From Tessaracoccus rhinocerotis (GTDB taxonomy: Bacteria > Actinomycetota > Actinomycetes > Propionibacteriales > Propionibacteriaceae): a stretch of DNA of 64,000 nucleotides. The position numbers and the translations under genes were made by a program. Under the pieces are notes generated by a model. It had not been told where the DNA came from and searched no databases. It saw nothing but the letters and a program-made list of their open reading frames with translations. Of this stretch, positions 9,143 to 17,484 are shown piece by piece (within the stretch, counting starts at the first letter, position 1; each line of letters starts with the position of its first letter). The stretch lies in contig NZ_VKKG01000005.1 of NCBI RefSeq assembly GCF_007197885.1, forward strand, positions 62,001-126,000, read 5' to 3'.

Positions 9143-9914
9143 GGCGCCTGCGCCGCCCCAGCAGCCCCCCGACGAAGCTCCCGAGTTGGCGGGCCCGGTG
9201 GTCCACTCCCCACAGCGCGGTGCGAATCATGGCCTCGATCACGATTCCTCTGCTCATCTTCGAGTCGCCGAACTCGCGCTCGACGAACTCGATGGGGACC
9301 TCGACCACCTTGTAGCCCTTCTTGACGGCACGCCAGGCCAGGTCGACCTGGAAGCAGTATCCGGCGCTTGCCACCTCGTCGAGGCCGATGCCACGCAGTG
9401 TCTCGGCACGGAACGCGTTGAAGCCGCCGGTGGCGTCCTTGAGGTCGATCCCGAGCCACAGGCGGGTCCACAGGTTGCCGCCGCGGGACAGGATCTCGCG
9501 CGACTTGGGCCAGTTCACGACGCTGCCTCCCCTGACCCAGCGGGATCCCTTGACCATGTCCGCGTTCTCGAGGGCCTTCAGGAGGAGCGGCAGCTGCTCG
9601 GGCTGGTGGGAGCCGTCGGCGTCGTGCTCGACGAGGACGCCGTAGCCGGCGTCGAGCCCCCAGTGGAAGCCGGCGAGGTAGGCGGCGCCCAGTCCCTCCT
9701 TGCCCTTGCGGTGCATGACGTGGACGTGCTCGTCGTCGGCCGCGAGCCTGTCGGCCACCTCGCCGGTGCCGTCGGGCGAGTTGTCGTCCGCGATCAGGAC
9801 GTGGGCCTCCGGCACCGAGGTGCGCAACCGTCGGGTGATGCTCTCGACGTTCTGGGCCTCGTTGTAGGTCGGGATGATCACCAGAACCTTGCCCAGCGGC
9901 GGGTAGTCCGTCAT
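9135..9914 (-). CDS. Polyprenol-phosphate mannosyltransferase (Ppm, GT2 family)
   Basis: A 259-residue family-2 glycosyltransferase that makes polyprenyl-phosphate-mannose from GDP-mannose, the donor for lipoglycans and for protein O-mannosylation. Motifs include VIIPTYNEAQNVESI, the ADDNSPDGTGEVA nucleotide site, the metal-binding EHDADGSH, KGSRWVRGG, and the acceptor-site region ending FGDSKMSRGI. There is no transmembrane anchor, as in the separate mycobacterial Ppm1 domain. Its ATG overlaps the TGA of lnt in an ATGA, so translation is coupled. The neighbouring apolipoprotein acyltransferase matches the Lnt-Ppm fusion or pair known in mycobacteria. Confidence 0.93.
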   Translation of the reverse strand: MTDYPPLGKVLVIIPTYNEAQNVESITRRLRTSVPEAHVLIADDNSPDGTGEVADRLAADDEHVHVMHRKGKEGLGAAYLAGFHWGLDAGYGVLVEHDADGSHQPEQLPLLLKALENADMVKGSRWVRGGSVVNWPKSREILSRGGNLWTRLWLGIDLKDATGGFNAFRAETLRGIGLDEVASAGYCFQVDLAWRAVKKGYKVVEVPIEFVEREFGDSKMSRGIVIEAMIRTALWGVDHRARQLGSFVGGLLGRRRRHV

Positions 9915-11476
9915 TGCGTGCTTCCAATCGGTTGTTCGGAGTTGTCCATCCTACCGGGGCGCCTGCGTCCGCCCCGGGTAGCCACAGCGTAGAGGGTGCC
10001 ACCGAGTGCCGCAGCGGAGACGACGAGCGCCAGCCACGGGCTGAGCGTGACCGCCAGGTTCGTGTTGGTGCGCAGCGGCACGGTGAACGTCCGGTGCGCG
10101 GAGGTGAGCTCCTCGGTCGTTCCGCTGAGCTCGCCGTCGACGTCCACCAGGCCGGAGATGCCGTTGATGGTGGAGACGATGACCTCGCGTCCGGTCTCGA
10201 GTGCCCTGATCCGGTTGAGCGCGGTCTGCTGCGGCACCTCGAAGGTGCCCGCGTAGGTGTTGGTGTTGCTCTGCGAGACCAGCACCTGCGCCCCGCCCCG
10301 GACCGTGTCGTAGCTGGTGGAGTCCCACGCCAGCTCGAAGCAGATCATGGTTCCGACGCGCAGGTACTCGAAGGCGTCCGTGGGGGCGTCGACGACGCCG
10401 GGACCCTCGCCGGGGATGGACTGGCGTCCGATCTGCTCGAGGACCGGGAGCCGCGGCAGCAGGAACTCCCGGAACGGGATCCACTCCCCGAAGGGCACCA
10501 GGTTGCGCTTGTCGTAGCGGTCCCCCGGACCGGTCTCTGGGTGCCACCACAGGCTCGAGGTCTGCCGCGAGTCCGGGACCGGACCGTCCATGACTGCACC
10601 GACGAAGATGGGTACCCCGGCGAGCCGGACCGCGGTCTCGATCTGTTCCCGGGTGGTGTCGTCGGCGATCGGGTCGATGTCGGTCGCGTTCTCCGGCCAC
10701 AGGATGAAGTCCAGCTCGCCGCCGCGCGCCCGTTCCTCGGCGAGCAGGAACACGGTCTCGCTGAGGTGGTTGGCTGTGACGGACCGGGCATAGGTCCCGG
10801 TCCCCTTCTCGGCCCGGTTCACGTTGCCCTGGACGACGCCGACCGTGACGTGCTGCTCGGGCTCGGCGTGCGGCACGAGGGTGAGGGCTGCACCGACCAG
10901 GAAGACGGCCAGGCCGCCGGCGGTGGCACGCAGGCGCAGCCCCCGGTCGACGACGGCCAGCAGCAGCAGGTTGGCGCCGAGCGCCAACAGGAACGTGACC
11001 CCCGCCGAGCCCACCCAGGCGAACCAGCCCGCGATCGGCTGGTCCAGGCCGGTGTAGGCGAGCCGGATCCAGGGGAAGCCCCCGAACGGGAAGGAGCCGG
11101 CAGCGGTCTCGACACCCACCCAGGCGGCCGGCACCAGGAACACCCAGGCCCGGGTGCGGGTGAGCAGGGCGACGACGATCCCGAGCACGAGGAACCACAG
11201 CGACATGAAGGCGACCAGCGCGACGGCCACGGGGACGCCCAGCACCGAGATCCAGTGGATGGTCAGGGCGTTGAGCGCGAGGCCGGCGAGGAGCCCGTGC
11301 ACCGCTGCGCTCCCGGCGCTGCGCCCGGCCAGCAGCCAGGTGAACAGCGCGACGCCGACGAGGGTTGCGGGCCAGACTCCCATGGGTGCGAATCCGAGGC
11401 CGATGAGGAGTCCCGTGACGACTGCCATCGGCAGGGACAGGAGCCTGGTCATTCCAGGGGTGGGGAGCGGCGACAC
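9911..11476 (-). CDS. lnt: Apolipoprotein N-acyltransferase Lnt
   Basis: Lnt adds the third acyl chain to the N-terminal cysteine of lipoproteins at the outer side of the membrane. The 521-residue product has about seven hydrophobic segments at the N-terminus, a nitrilase-fold domain, and a last membrane helix near the C-terminus. The catalytic triad is visible as Glu in WPENATD, Lys in YDKRNLVPFGEW and Cys in ICFELAWD. The chosen start is GTG 11476 because TAGGCT lies seven bases upstream; ATG 11452 is the alternative, eight residues shorter. It leads the lnt-ppm-fxsA operon and diverges from the exonuclease gene. Confidence 0.94.
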   Translation of the reverse strand: MSPLPTPGMTRLLSLPMAVVTGLLIGLGFAPMGVWPATLVGVALFTWLLAGRSAGSAAVHGLLAGLALNALTIHWISVLGVPVAVALVAFMSLWFLVLGIVVALLTRTRAWVFLVPAAWVGVETAAGSFPFGGFPWIRLAYTGLDQPIAGWFAWVGSAGVTFLLALGANLLLLAVVDRGLRLRATAGGLAVFLVGAALTLVPHAEPEQHVTVGVVQGNVNRAEKGTGTYARSVTANHLSETVFLLAEERARGGELDFILWPENATDIDPIADDTTREQIETAVRLAGVPIFVGAVMDGPVPDSRQTSSLWWHPETGPGDRYDKRNLVPFGEWIPFREFLLPRLPVLEQIGRQSIPGEGPGVVDAPTDAFEYLRVGTMICFELAWDSTSYDTVRGGAQVLVSQSNTNTYAGTFEVPQQTALNRIRALETGREVIVSTINGISGLVDVDGELSGTTEELTSAHRTFTVPLRTNTNLAVTLSPWLALVVSAAALGGTLYAVATRGGRRRPGRMDNSEQPIGSTQ

Positions 11477-11483
11477 GCGCGCC

Positions 11484-11512
11484 AGCCTACCCGGGGCGCG
11501 GTGTGACACGAT
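11484..11512. promoter_or_regulatory. Back-to-back leaderless promoters of lnt and the exonuclease gene
   Basis: On the minus strand TAGGCT (11484-11489) lies seven bases before the lnt GTG. On the plus strand CACGAT (11507-11512) lies six bases before the exonuclease GTG at 11519. The whole divergent gap is only 42 bases, and neither gene has a ribosome site. Confidence 0.45.
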
Positions 11513-11518
11513 TGGCCG

Positions 11519-12433
11519 GTGAGCACCTTGATGGTCTTCGACACCTCGTACCTGTACTTCCGTGCCTTCTTCGGGGTGCCCTCCTCGATGCGGGCGCCCG
11601 ACGGCAGCCCCATCAACGCGGTCAAGGGCCTGCTCGACTCGATCGCCCGCCTCGTGGACCAGTACCGCCCCGACCTCGTGGCGTGCGCCTGGGACGACGA
11701 CTGGCGGCCCGAGTGGCGAACCGAGCTGATCCCTTCCTACAAGGCCCACCGGGTCGTCGAGGAGGTGCCCGCCGGGATCGACCAGGAGGAGACGCCCGAC
11801 GAGCTCGCGCAGCAGGTGCCGGTGATCCGGGACGTGCTCCAGCAGCTCGGGCTCGCAGTCATCGGGGCCGCGCGGCACGAGGCCGACGACGTCCTCGCCT
11901 CGCTCGCCGCCCAGCACTCCGGCCGCAGCCTGGTGGTGACGGGTGACCGGGACCTGTTCCAGTTGGTGGATGACGACATCTCCGTGGTCTACGTCGGCCG
12001 CGGGGTTGCCAAGCACGAGATGGTCGACGACGACTGGCTGGTCACCAAGTACGACCTGCCGGCCAACCGCTACGTCGACCTCGCCGTCCTGCGCGGCGAC
12101 CCCTCCGACGGCCTGCCCGGGGTCAAGGGCGTCGGGGAGAAGTCAGCGGCGAAGCTGCTGAAGCAGTTCGGTTCCCTCACCGAGCTCGTGGAGGCCGCCG
12201 TGACCGGAACCGGCGTCATGCCACCGGCCACCCGCGCCCGCATCGTGGAGGGTGCCGAGTACATCCTCAAGGCCGAGGTGGTGGTCGAGGTGGTGAAGGA
12301 CCTGGAGCTCCCGCCGCCCACGGCCCTGCCGCTGGACGTGCCGGAGGCCACGGCCGAGGCCATCCAGGCCCGGCTCGGGCTCGGCGGGACGATGGACCGG
12401 ATCGTGGCCGCGCTGGCTCAGCGGGGGGCGTGA
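11519..12433 (+). CDS. 5'-3' exonuclease (FEN-like, PIN/H3TH)
   Basis: A free-standing 304-residue relative of the 5'-nuclease domain of DNA polymerase I, acting on flap or RNA-primed ends in replication and repair. The metal-binding acids are in MVFDTSYLYFRAF, in HEADDVLASLA and in VTGDRDLFQLV. A helix-hairpin-helix segment follows as DGLPGVKGVGEKSAAKLL. No polymerase domain is attached, as in other actinobacteria that carry both polA and a separate exonuclease. The last 16 bases overlap the end of the convergent metW gene. The start is GTG 11519. Confidence 0.93.
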   Translation: MSTLMVFDTSYLYFRAFFGVPSSMRAPDGSPINAVKGLLDSIARLVDQYRPDLVACAWDDDWRPEWRTELIPSYKAHRVVEEVPAGIDQEETPDELAQQVPVIRDVLQQLGLAVIGAARHEADDVLASLAAQHSGRSLVVTGDRDLFQLVDDDISVVYVGRGVAKHEMVDDDWLVTKYDLPANRYVDLAVLRGDPSDGLPGVKGVGEKSAAKLLKQFGSLTELVEAAVTGTGVMPPATRARIVEGAEYILKAEVVVEVVKDLELPPPTALPLDVPEATAEAIQARLGLGGTMDRIVAALAQRGA

Positions 12434-13020
12434 AGCAGGTAGACGGCCGAGCTGGCGAACGCATTCGCAGCCAGCCAGCCCAGCTTGTGTGCGTGCCCCT
12501 GCTCGTCGAGCGGGATCCGACGGTCCACCTGCAGGTCGAGGCTCTGGAAGAGGGGCTCCAGGTCGGCCAGTGAGGTGTAGTGGATGTTCGGCGTGTCGTA
12601 CCACTCGAACGGCAGGTCCTTCGACATCGGCATCCGACCGCCCAGCAGCCGGAACCGGTTGCGCCAGTGCGCGAAGTTCGGCATCGAGACCACGCTGTGA
12701 ACCGCGATCCGTGCGATCTGCCTGAGCACCTCGCGCGGCTTGTACACGTTCTGCAGGGTGCGCGACAGCACCACGATGTCGTAGGAGTCGTCGCCGAACT
12801 CGTCCAGCTGCGTGTTCAGGTCCAGCTCGATGACGTTGACGCCAGCGCGGATGGCCGCGGTCAGCTCCACGGGATCCATCTCCACTCCGGTGCCGGTGCA
12901 GCCCTTGCGTTCGAGCAGCTTCAGGAGCTCGCCGTCGCCACAGCCGAGGTCGAGCACGCGGGAACGCTCGGGGATCAGGCGGGAGATCAGTTGGAGGTCG
13001 GGGCGCAGCTGGTGGATCAT
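12418..13020 (-). CDS. metW: MetW methyltransferase-like protein
   Basis: A 200-residue class I SAM-fold protein. The SAM-binding motif is VLDLGCGDGELLKLL, with the acidic second motif in GTGVEMDP and the family segment VLSRTLQNVYKPREVLRQ. MetW partners MetX in many bacteria and supports or controls homoserine acetylation; its exact activity is poorly known. Its ATG overlaps the TGA of metX in an ATGA, so the two are translated together. A frame start at 13098 would extend into metX and is rejected because MIHQLRPDLQLIS is the usual N-terminus. Confidence 0.92.
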   Translation of the reverse strand: MIHQLRPDLQLISRLIPERSRVLDLGCGDGELLKLLERKGCTGTGVEMDPVELTAAIRAGVNVIELDLNTQLDEFGDDSYDIVVLSRTLQNVYKPREVLRQIARIAVHSVVSMPNFAHWRNRFRLLGGRMPMSKDLPFEWYDTPNIHYTSLADLEPLFQSLDLQVDRRIPLDEQGHAHKLGWLAANAFASSAVYLLHAPR

Positions 13021-14123
13021 GCGGCAGCACGCTCCATGAAGGCGGAGATGGTGCGGTGGTAGTCGTCGATGGTCAGCAGGAAGCTGTCGTGGCCCCACGG
13101 CGAGGAGATCTCCCGGAAGGACGTGGGGACGCGCGCGCCCTCCAGGTGCCGCACGATGCGGCGCGAGTGCTCGGTGGAGAACCGCCAGTCGGTGTCGAAG
13201 CTGACAACCAGCACCTTGGCGGGGTCGGCGGCGAGGGCTGCAGTCGCATCGGGCGTCGCGAACGGGTCGAAGTAGTCCATCACCCGCGTCAGGTACAGGT
13301 AGCTCAGCGCGTCGAAGCGGGACAGGAAGGAGTTGCCCTGGTGCTCCAGGTAGCTCTCGACGGCGAAGTCGACGCCGAAGTTGTGGCCCAGCTCCCCCGA
13401 CTGCGCCTCGCGGCCGAACTTCGACTGGAAGCCGTCCTCGGACAGGTAGGTGATGTGCGCCATCATCCGAGCCACGCTGAGCCCCTTGTCCGGTGAGGTG
13501 CCCTGCGCCTGGAAGGCACCGTCGCGGAACTCCGGGTCGCGCATGATCGCCTGCCGACCCACCGCCGAGAACGCGATGTTCTGCGCGGTCAACCGGGACG
13601 AGGCAGCGATCACGATCGCGTTGTCCACCTCAGAGGGATGCGTGAGGATCCACTCCAGCACCTGCATCCCGCCCAGCGAGCCGCCGACGAGCGCGGCCCA
13701 GCGCTCGATGCCGAGGTGCTCACCGAGGCGACGGTGGACCGTAACGAAGTCCGACATCGCGAGCAGGGGGAAGTCCAGCCCGTACGGCTCGCCGGTGGCC
13801 GGGTTGGTGGACGAGGGTCCGGTGGTGCCCTGGCAGCCGCCGAGCAGGTTGGGGCAGACCACGAACCAGACGTCGGTGTCGATGGGCTTGCCCGGGCCGA
13901 TCAAGGTGTCCCACCAGCCGGGCCGCTTGTCGCCGGGGCGTCTGCCCGCAGCGTGCGCGTCCCCGGTCAGGGCGTGGCAGATGAACACCGCGTTGGTGCG
14001 CTCGGCGTTCAGGGTGCCGTAGGTCTCGTACCGGACGGACACCTCTGCCATCGTCGCGCCACTGCGCAGGCGCAGCGGATGCTCGGCCGTGAACAGGAGT
14101 GCATCGTGACAAGAGGTTTCCAC
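13017..14123 (-). CDS. metX: Homoserine O-acetyltransferase MetX
   Basis: MetX moves an acetyl group from acetyl-CoA to L-homoserine, giving O-acetylhomoserine for the sulfhydrylation route to methionine. The 368-residue alpha/beta-hydrolase carries the oxyanion segment CHALTGD, the nucleophile serine in VGGSLGGMQ, the acid in SFDTDWRF and the histidine in PWGHDSFLL. The GTG start at 14123 has CACAAT six bases upstream, another leaderless arrangement. metX, metW and the nearby metY (14935-16224) together supply methionine from homoserine and sulfide. Confidence 0.96.
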   Translation of the reverse strand: METSCHDALLFTAEHPLRLRSGATMAEVSVRYETYGTLNAERTNAVFICHALTGDAHAAGRRPGDKRPGWWDTLIGPGKPIDTDVWFVVCPNLLGGCQGTTGPSSTNPATGEPYGLDFPLLAMSDFVTVHRRLGEHLGIERWAALVGGSLGGMQVLEWILTHPSEVDNAIVIAASSRLTAQNIAFSAVGRQAIMRDPEFRDGAFQAQGTSPDKGLSVARMMAHITYLSEDGFQSKFGREAQSGELGHNFGVDFAVESYLEHQGNSFLSRFDALSYLYLTRVMDYFDPFATPDATAALAADPAKVLVVSFDTDWRFSTEHSRRIVRHLEGARVPTSFREISSPWGHDSFLLTIDDYHRTISAFMERAAA

Positions 14124-14135
14124 CCGGCCATTGTG

Positions 14136-14861
14136 TCAGGCGATGCCGACGCCCAGCAGGCTGCCCACCAGCCACGTGGCGGCCAGGGCCAGGATGCCGC
14201 CGACGACGACGCGCACCACCGCCCGGCGCACCGGGGAGTTGCCCAGCCGTGCGCCGGCACCACCCGTGAGCCCGAGCGCCACCACGGCGGCCAGGAAGGT
14301 CACGGGGATGCGCCAGTCCACGGGCGTGAGGAGGATCGTGGCCACCGGCAGCGCCGCGCCGGCCACGAAGGAGATGCCCGAGGCCAGCGCGGCGTGACCG
14401 GGGCTGACGACCTCGTCCTCGGCGAAGTGGTACTCGACGCTGAGGTGGGCGGCCATGGCGTCGCGCTGGCTGAGTTCGCTCGAGACGAGCTCGGCGGTGG
14501 CGGGGCTCAGACCCTGTGCGGCCACCACCTCCCGCAACCGGTCCCGGGCGTGCTCGGGCCGCTCACGCAACTCGTCGCGCAGCCGACGGATGATCGTGCG
14601 CTGCGAGTCCGCAGCGCTGGAGACCGAGACGTACTCCCCCAGCGCCATCGAAAGTGCCCCGGCGACCACCGCGGCCACGCCGGCGAGCAGCACGGGGACG
14701 AACGCGTCCGTGGCCGCTGCCACGCCGACCACGGTGGCCGCGACGGAGACGATTCCGTCGTTGGCCCCCAGCACCCCGGCGCGGAGCCAGTTCAGGCGCT
14801 CGGCGAGTGGCCTCGAACCAAGCGGTCGGTCGTTGCCCTTCTTCGCCAGTTGCGTCGTCAT
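14136..14861 (-). CDS. VIT1/CCC1 family transporter (iron/manganese type)
   Basis: A 241-residue membrane protein with the VIT1/CCC1 signature in its first membrane segment (NWLRAGVLGANDGIVSVAA) and the metal-site stretch ALSMALGEYVSVSSAADSQ. A cytoplasmic helical region (about residues 85-150) with several Glu and His residues follows, and then three more membrane segments. Family members move Fe2+ or Mn2+ out of the cytoplasm. It ends 12 bases before the metX start, inside that promoter. CATCGT lies six bases before its ATG. The ion cannot be fixed from sequence. Confidence 0.88.
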   Translation of the reverse strand: MTTQLAKKGNDRPLGSRPLAERLNWLRAGVLGANDGIVSVAATVVGVAAATDAFVPVLLAGVAAVVAGALSMALGEYVSVSSAADSQRTIIRRLRDELRERPEHARDRLREVVAAQGLSPATAELVSSELSQRDAMAAHLSVEYHFAEDEVVSPGHAALASGISFVAGAALPVATILLTPVDWRIPVTFLAAVVALGLTGGAGARLGNSPVRRAVVRVVVGGILALAATWLVGSLLGVGIA

Positions 14862-14934
14862 GCCCCAACGATGCCACCGCGGGAGGGGCGCGGCAAGGAA
14901 GACTAGGCTTCCCTACCCCGCCTGACTAGGGGCT

Positions 14935-16224
14935 TTACGCAGAAACCCCGGCCAGTGCCTGCTCCAGATCCGCGATCAGGTCCTCCACGTTCTCGATGCC
15001 CACGGACAGCCGGACCAGTTCCGGGGCCACCCCGGCCGCGACCAGCTCCTCGTCGGAGAGCTGGGAGTGCGTGGTGGTGGCGTTGTGGATCACCAGGGAC
15101 TTGGCGTCGCCGATGTTGGCGAGGTGGCTGAACAGCGTGAGCGACTCGACGAACTTCGCACCGGCCTCGCGGCCGGCCTTGAGCCCGAAGGAGACCAGGC
15201 CACCGAAGTAGCCCTCCTTCAGCACGCGCTTGGCGATCTCGTGGCTGGGGCTGGACTCGAGTCCGGGGTAGTTCACCCAGGACACGGCGTCGTGGCCCTC
15301 GAGGTACTGGGCGATCCGCAGCGCGTTGTCGCTGTGGCGCTCCATCCGCAGGTGCAGCGTCTCGAGGCCCTGCAGCATCAGCCACGAGTTCAGCGGTGCG
15401 ATGGCGGCGCCGGTGTTGCGCAGCAGCACGGTGCGGGCACGGATGATGTAGGCCGCGGCGCCGGCGGCCTCGGTCCACACGACGCCGTGGTAGGCGCCGT
15501 CGGGCTGGGTCAGCCCGGGGAAGCGGTCGGCGTGCGCTGCCCAGTCGAACTTGCCGGAGTCGACGATGATGCCGCCGATGCTGGTGCCGTGGCCGCCGAT
15601 GTACTTGGTGGCGGCGTGCACGACGACGTCGGCTCCGTGGTCGAAGCCGCGGGTCAGGTAGGGCGTGGGCACGGTGTTGTCCAGGATGAACGGCAGCCCG
15701 AGCTCGTGCGCGGCGTCGGACCAGGCCTTGATGTCGATCACGTTGATGGCGGGGTTGCCGACCGTCTCGCCGAAGACCAGCTTGGTCTTCTCGTCGACGT
15801 GCTGGGCGAGGTCCTCGGGCTTGGACGGATCGACGAAGCGGACCTCGATGCCGAACTGCGCCAGGGTGTGGGCGAACAGCGCGTAGGTGCCGCCGTAGAG
15901 CGTGGAGAGGGCGACGAAGTTGTCACCGGCGTAGGTCAGGTTCAGCACTGCGTAGGTGACCGCGGAGGAGCCCGAGGCGGTCGCCAGTGCGCCGATGCCA
16001 CCCTCGAGAGCGTTCACGCGCTGCTCGAACACGTCCTGCGTCGGGTTCATGATGCGGGTGTAGATGTTGCCGGGCTTGCGCAGCGCGAACAGGTCCGCGG
16101 CGTGCTCGGTGTCGTCGAACACGTAGGACGTGGTCTGGTAGATCGGGACGGCCCGGGAGTTGGTCGCCGGGTCCGCGGACTCCTGGCCTGCCTGGACGGC
16201 GAGCGTTTCAGGACGGTACGTCAT
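14935..16224 (-). CDS. metY: O-acetylhomoserine sulfhydrylase MetY
   Basis: A 429-residue PLP enzyme of the cystathionine-synthase family that joins sulfide to O-acetylhomoserine to give homocysteine. The Schiff-base lysine is in HAATKYIGGHGTSIGG; PLP-phosphate contacts are seen in TASGSSAVTYA and FGETVGNPAINVIDI. The N-terminal segment (YRPETLAVQAGQ) and the length fit the O-acetylhomoserine branch rather than cystathionine synthase. A clear ribosome site (AAGGAG) lies before the ATG, and TAGTCT about 36 bases upstream is a plausible -10. It uses the product of MetX, encoded two genes away. Confidence 0.95.
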   Translation of the reverse strand: MTYRPETLAVQAGQESADPATNSRAVPIYQTTSYVFDDTEHAADLFALRKPGNIYTRIMNPTQDVFEQRVNALEGGIGALATASGSSAVTYAVLNLTYAGDNFVALSTLYGGTYALFAHTLAQFGIEVRFVDPSKPEDLAQHVDEKTKLVFGETVGNPAINVIDIKAWSDAAHELGLPFILDNTVPTPYLTRGFDHGADVVVHAATKYIGGHGTSIGGIIVDSGKFDWAAHADRFPGLTQPDGAYHGVVWTEAAGAAAYIIRARTVLLRNTGAAIAPLNSWLMLQGLETLHLRMERHSDNALRIAQYLEGHDAVSWVNYPGLESSPSHEIAKRVLKEGYFGGLVSFGLKAGREAGAKFVESLTLFSHLANIGDAKSLVIHNATTTHSQLSDEELVAAGVAPELVRLSVGIENVEDLIADLEQALAGVSA

Positions 16225-16312
16225 TGTGCTCCTTGGAGAGGTTGGGTCGGACGCTGGAAAGACTAGCGAGCTTCCACAGCTGCAACCCCGGCGTCCACCC
16301 GGCTATTCCCCG

Positions 16313-17335
16313 CTAGGCGGACTCGCGCACGACGAGCTCGGTGGGCAGCGTGACGTGGCGCAGTTCACCGCCCCGGATCAGTGCGACGAGCACCTCGACC
16401 ATCTGCTGCGAGAGCGTCTTCCACGGCTGGCGCATCGTGGTCAGGGGCGGGTGGTTGCGGGCCGCCAGCCCGGAGTCGTCGAAGCCAGCCACCGCCACGT
16501 CGGCGGGGACTGCGACACCCGCGGCGTCCAGGGCACCGATGGCACCCACCGCCATGAGGTCGTTGGCGGCAAAGACCGCGTCGAAGTCCCGGCCCGAAGC
16601 CAGCAGCTCCCCCATGGCGCGCCGGCCCGAGGCGCGGCTGTAGTCACCCTGCACCACCAGATCGGGGTCGAAGTGGTCCCCCATGGCTTCCCGGAACCCC
16701 TCCAGCCGGAAATGTCCGCCGGGCGTGTCCGGCGGGCCTGCGATCATGGCGATCCGTTGGTGGCCGCGCCCCAGCAGGTACTCGGTCATCGTCCTGGCCG
16801 AGCCCGATTCGTCCACCGAGACCGAGGAGACCGCTGTCTCGTGACCCAACGGCAGCCCGCAGGCGACGAGCGGCAGCTTGTGGTCCAGCAGCGACGGCAG
16901 CAGTGGGTCCTGCTCGTGGGAGGAGATCAGCATCACTCCGTCGACGTGGCCCGCGCTCAGGTAGCGCTCCACGCTCTCCCGCTCCCGCTGCGTCCCGGCC
17001 ACCAGCAGCACGAGGGTCATGGAGTGTTCGGCCATGGCCTCGGCGATGTCGCGCAGCAGCAGGGAGAAGGTGGGGTCCGCGAACAGGAGTTGGTACTCCT
17101 CCGTGAGGAGGAACGCGACCGAGTCCGTCCGCCCCGTGGCGAGGCTGCGGGCATGGGCGTTCACCTTGTAGCCGGTCGTCCGGATGGCCTCCTCGACGGC
17201 CGAGCGGGCCTGCGGCGAGACCCAGTTCGCACCGTTCATCACCCGGGAGACGGTGGCGTACGACACGCCCGCAGCCTTGGCCACCTCGCGGATCGTGGGT
17301 TTGCGGCCACCGCTGCCGCCTGGACTCGTCGTCAT
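16313..17335 (-). CDS. LacI-family repressor of the galactan-utilisation genes
   Basis: A 340-residue LacI/GalR regulator. The N-terminal helix-turn-helix reads TIREVAKAAGVSYATVSRVMNG with the hinge following; the periplasmic-binding-like sensor domain fills the rest, with VDGVMLISSHEQ, FAANDLMAVGAI and VAGFDDSGLA at typical sites. It is transcribed away from the beta-galactosidase gene, and a LacI operator sits between them with a second copy before the galactanase gene. By position it should release these genes when a galacto-oligosaccharide binds, like GanR of Bacillus. The start at 17335 has TAGAGT seven bases upstream. Confidence 0.93.
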   Translation of the reverse strand: MTTSPGGSGGRKPTIREVAKAAGVSYATVSRVMNGANWVSPQARSAVEEAIRTTGYKVNAHARSLATGRTDSVAFLLTEEYQLLFADPTFSLLLRDIAEAMAEHSMTLVLLVAGTQRERESVERYLSAGHVDGVMLISSHEQDPLLPSLLDHKLPLVACGLPLGHETAVSSVSVDESGSARTMTEYLLGRGHQRIAMIAGPPDTPGGHFRLEGFREAMGDHFDPDLVVQGDYSRASGRRAMGELLASGRDFDAVFAANDLMAVGAIGALDAAGVAVPADVAVAGFDDSGLAARNHPPLTTMRQPWKTLSQQMVEVLVALIRGGELRHVTLPTELVVRESA

Positions 17336-17342
17336 GGGCTTG

Positions 17343-17348
17343 ACTCTA
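17343..17348 (-). promoter_or_regulatory. Leaderless-type -10 (TAGAGT) of the LacI-family gene
   Basis: TAGAGT on the minus strand is seven bases before the ATG at 17335. The LacI operator centred near 17380 lies about 30 bases upstream, so the regulator may also repress itself. Confidence 0.45.
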
Positions 17349-17372
17349 GTTGGATTCGGCGACAAGCTTGAT

Positions 17373-17386
17373 TGTAAACGGTTACA
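17373..17386. promoter_or_regulatory. LacI-type operator 1 (TGTAAACGGTTACA)
   Basis: A 14-bp near-palindrome with the central CG typical of LacI-family sites; six of seven base pairs match between the halves. It lies in the divergent gap between the regulator and the beta-galactosidase gene, and its pattern recurs at 23513-23526. Confidence 0.8.
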
Positions 17387-17412
17387 GTTCCATAACGTAC
17401 TGCAAGTTTGCA

Positions 17413-17441
17413 TTGATTTTCGCAAATTTACTGAGCATGAT
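17413..17441 (+). promoter_or_regulatory. Candidate promoter of the beta-galactosidase operon
   Basis: TTGATT (17413-17418) and CATGAT (17436-17441) are separated by 17 bases in an unusually A+T-rich stretch. The LacI operator is about 27 bases upstream of the -35. Other hexamers nearby (CACAAT at 17454) cannot be excluded. Confidence 0.4.
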
Positions 17442-17484
17442 GTGTGGAACCGGCACAATCGGCATCAACGAACGATGGAGTGGC

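Noticed and set aside
9914..11506. 530-residue plus-strand frame opposite lnt
   Set aside because: Lnt has its full catalytic triad and membrane helices; the other frame is low-complexity Arg/Gly/Asp-rich.
16225..16312. SAM riboswitch before metY
   Set aside because: The leader is short and I could not find the conserved helices; only a ribosome site and possible -10 are supported.
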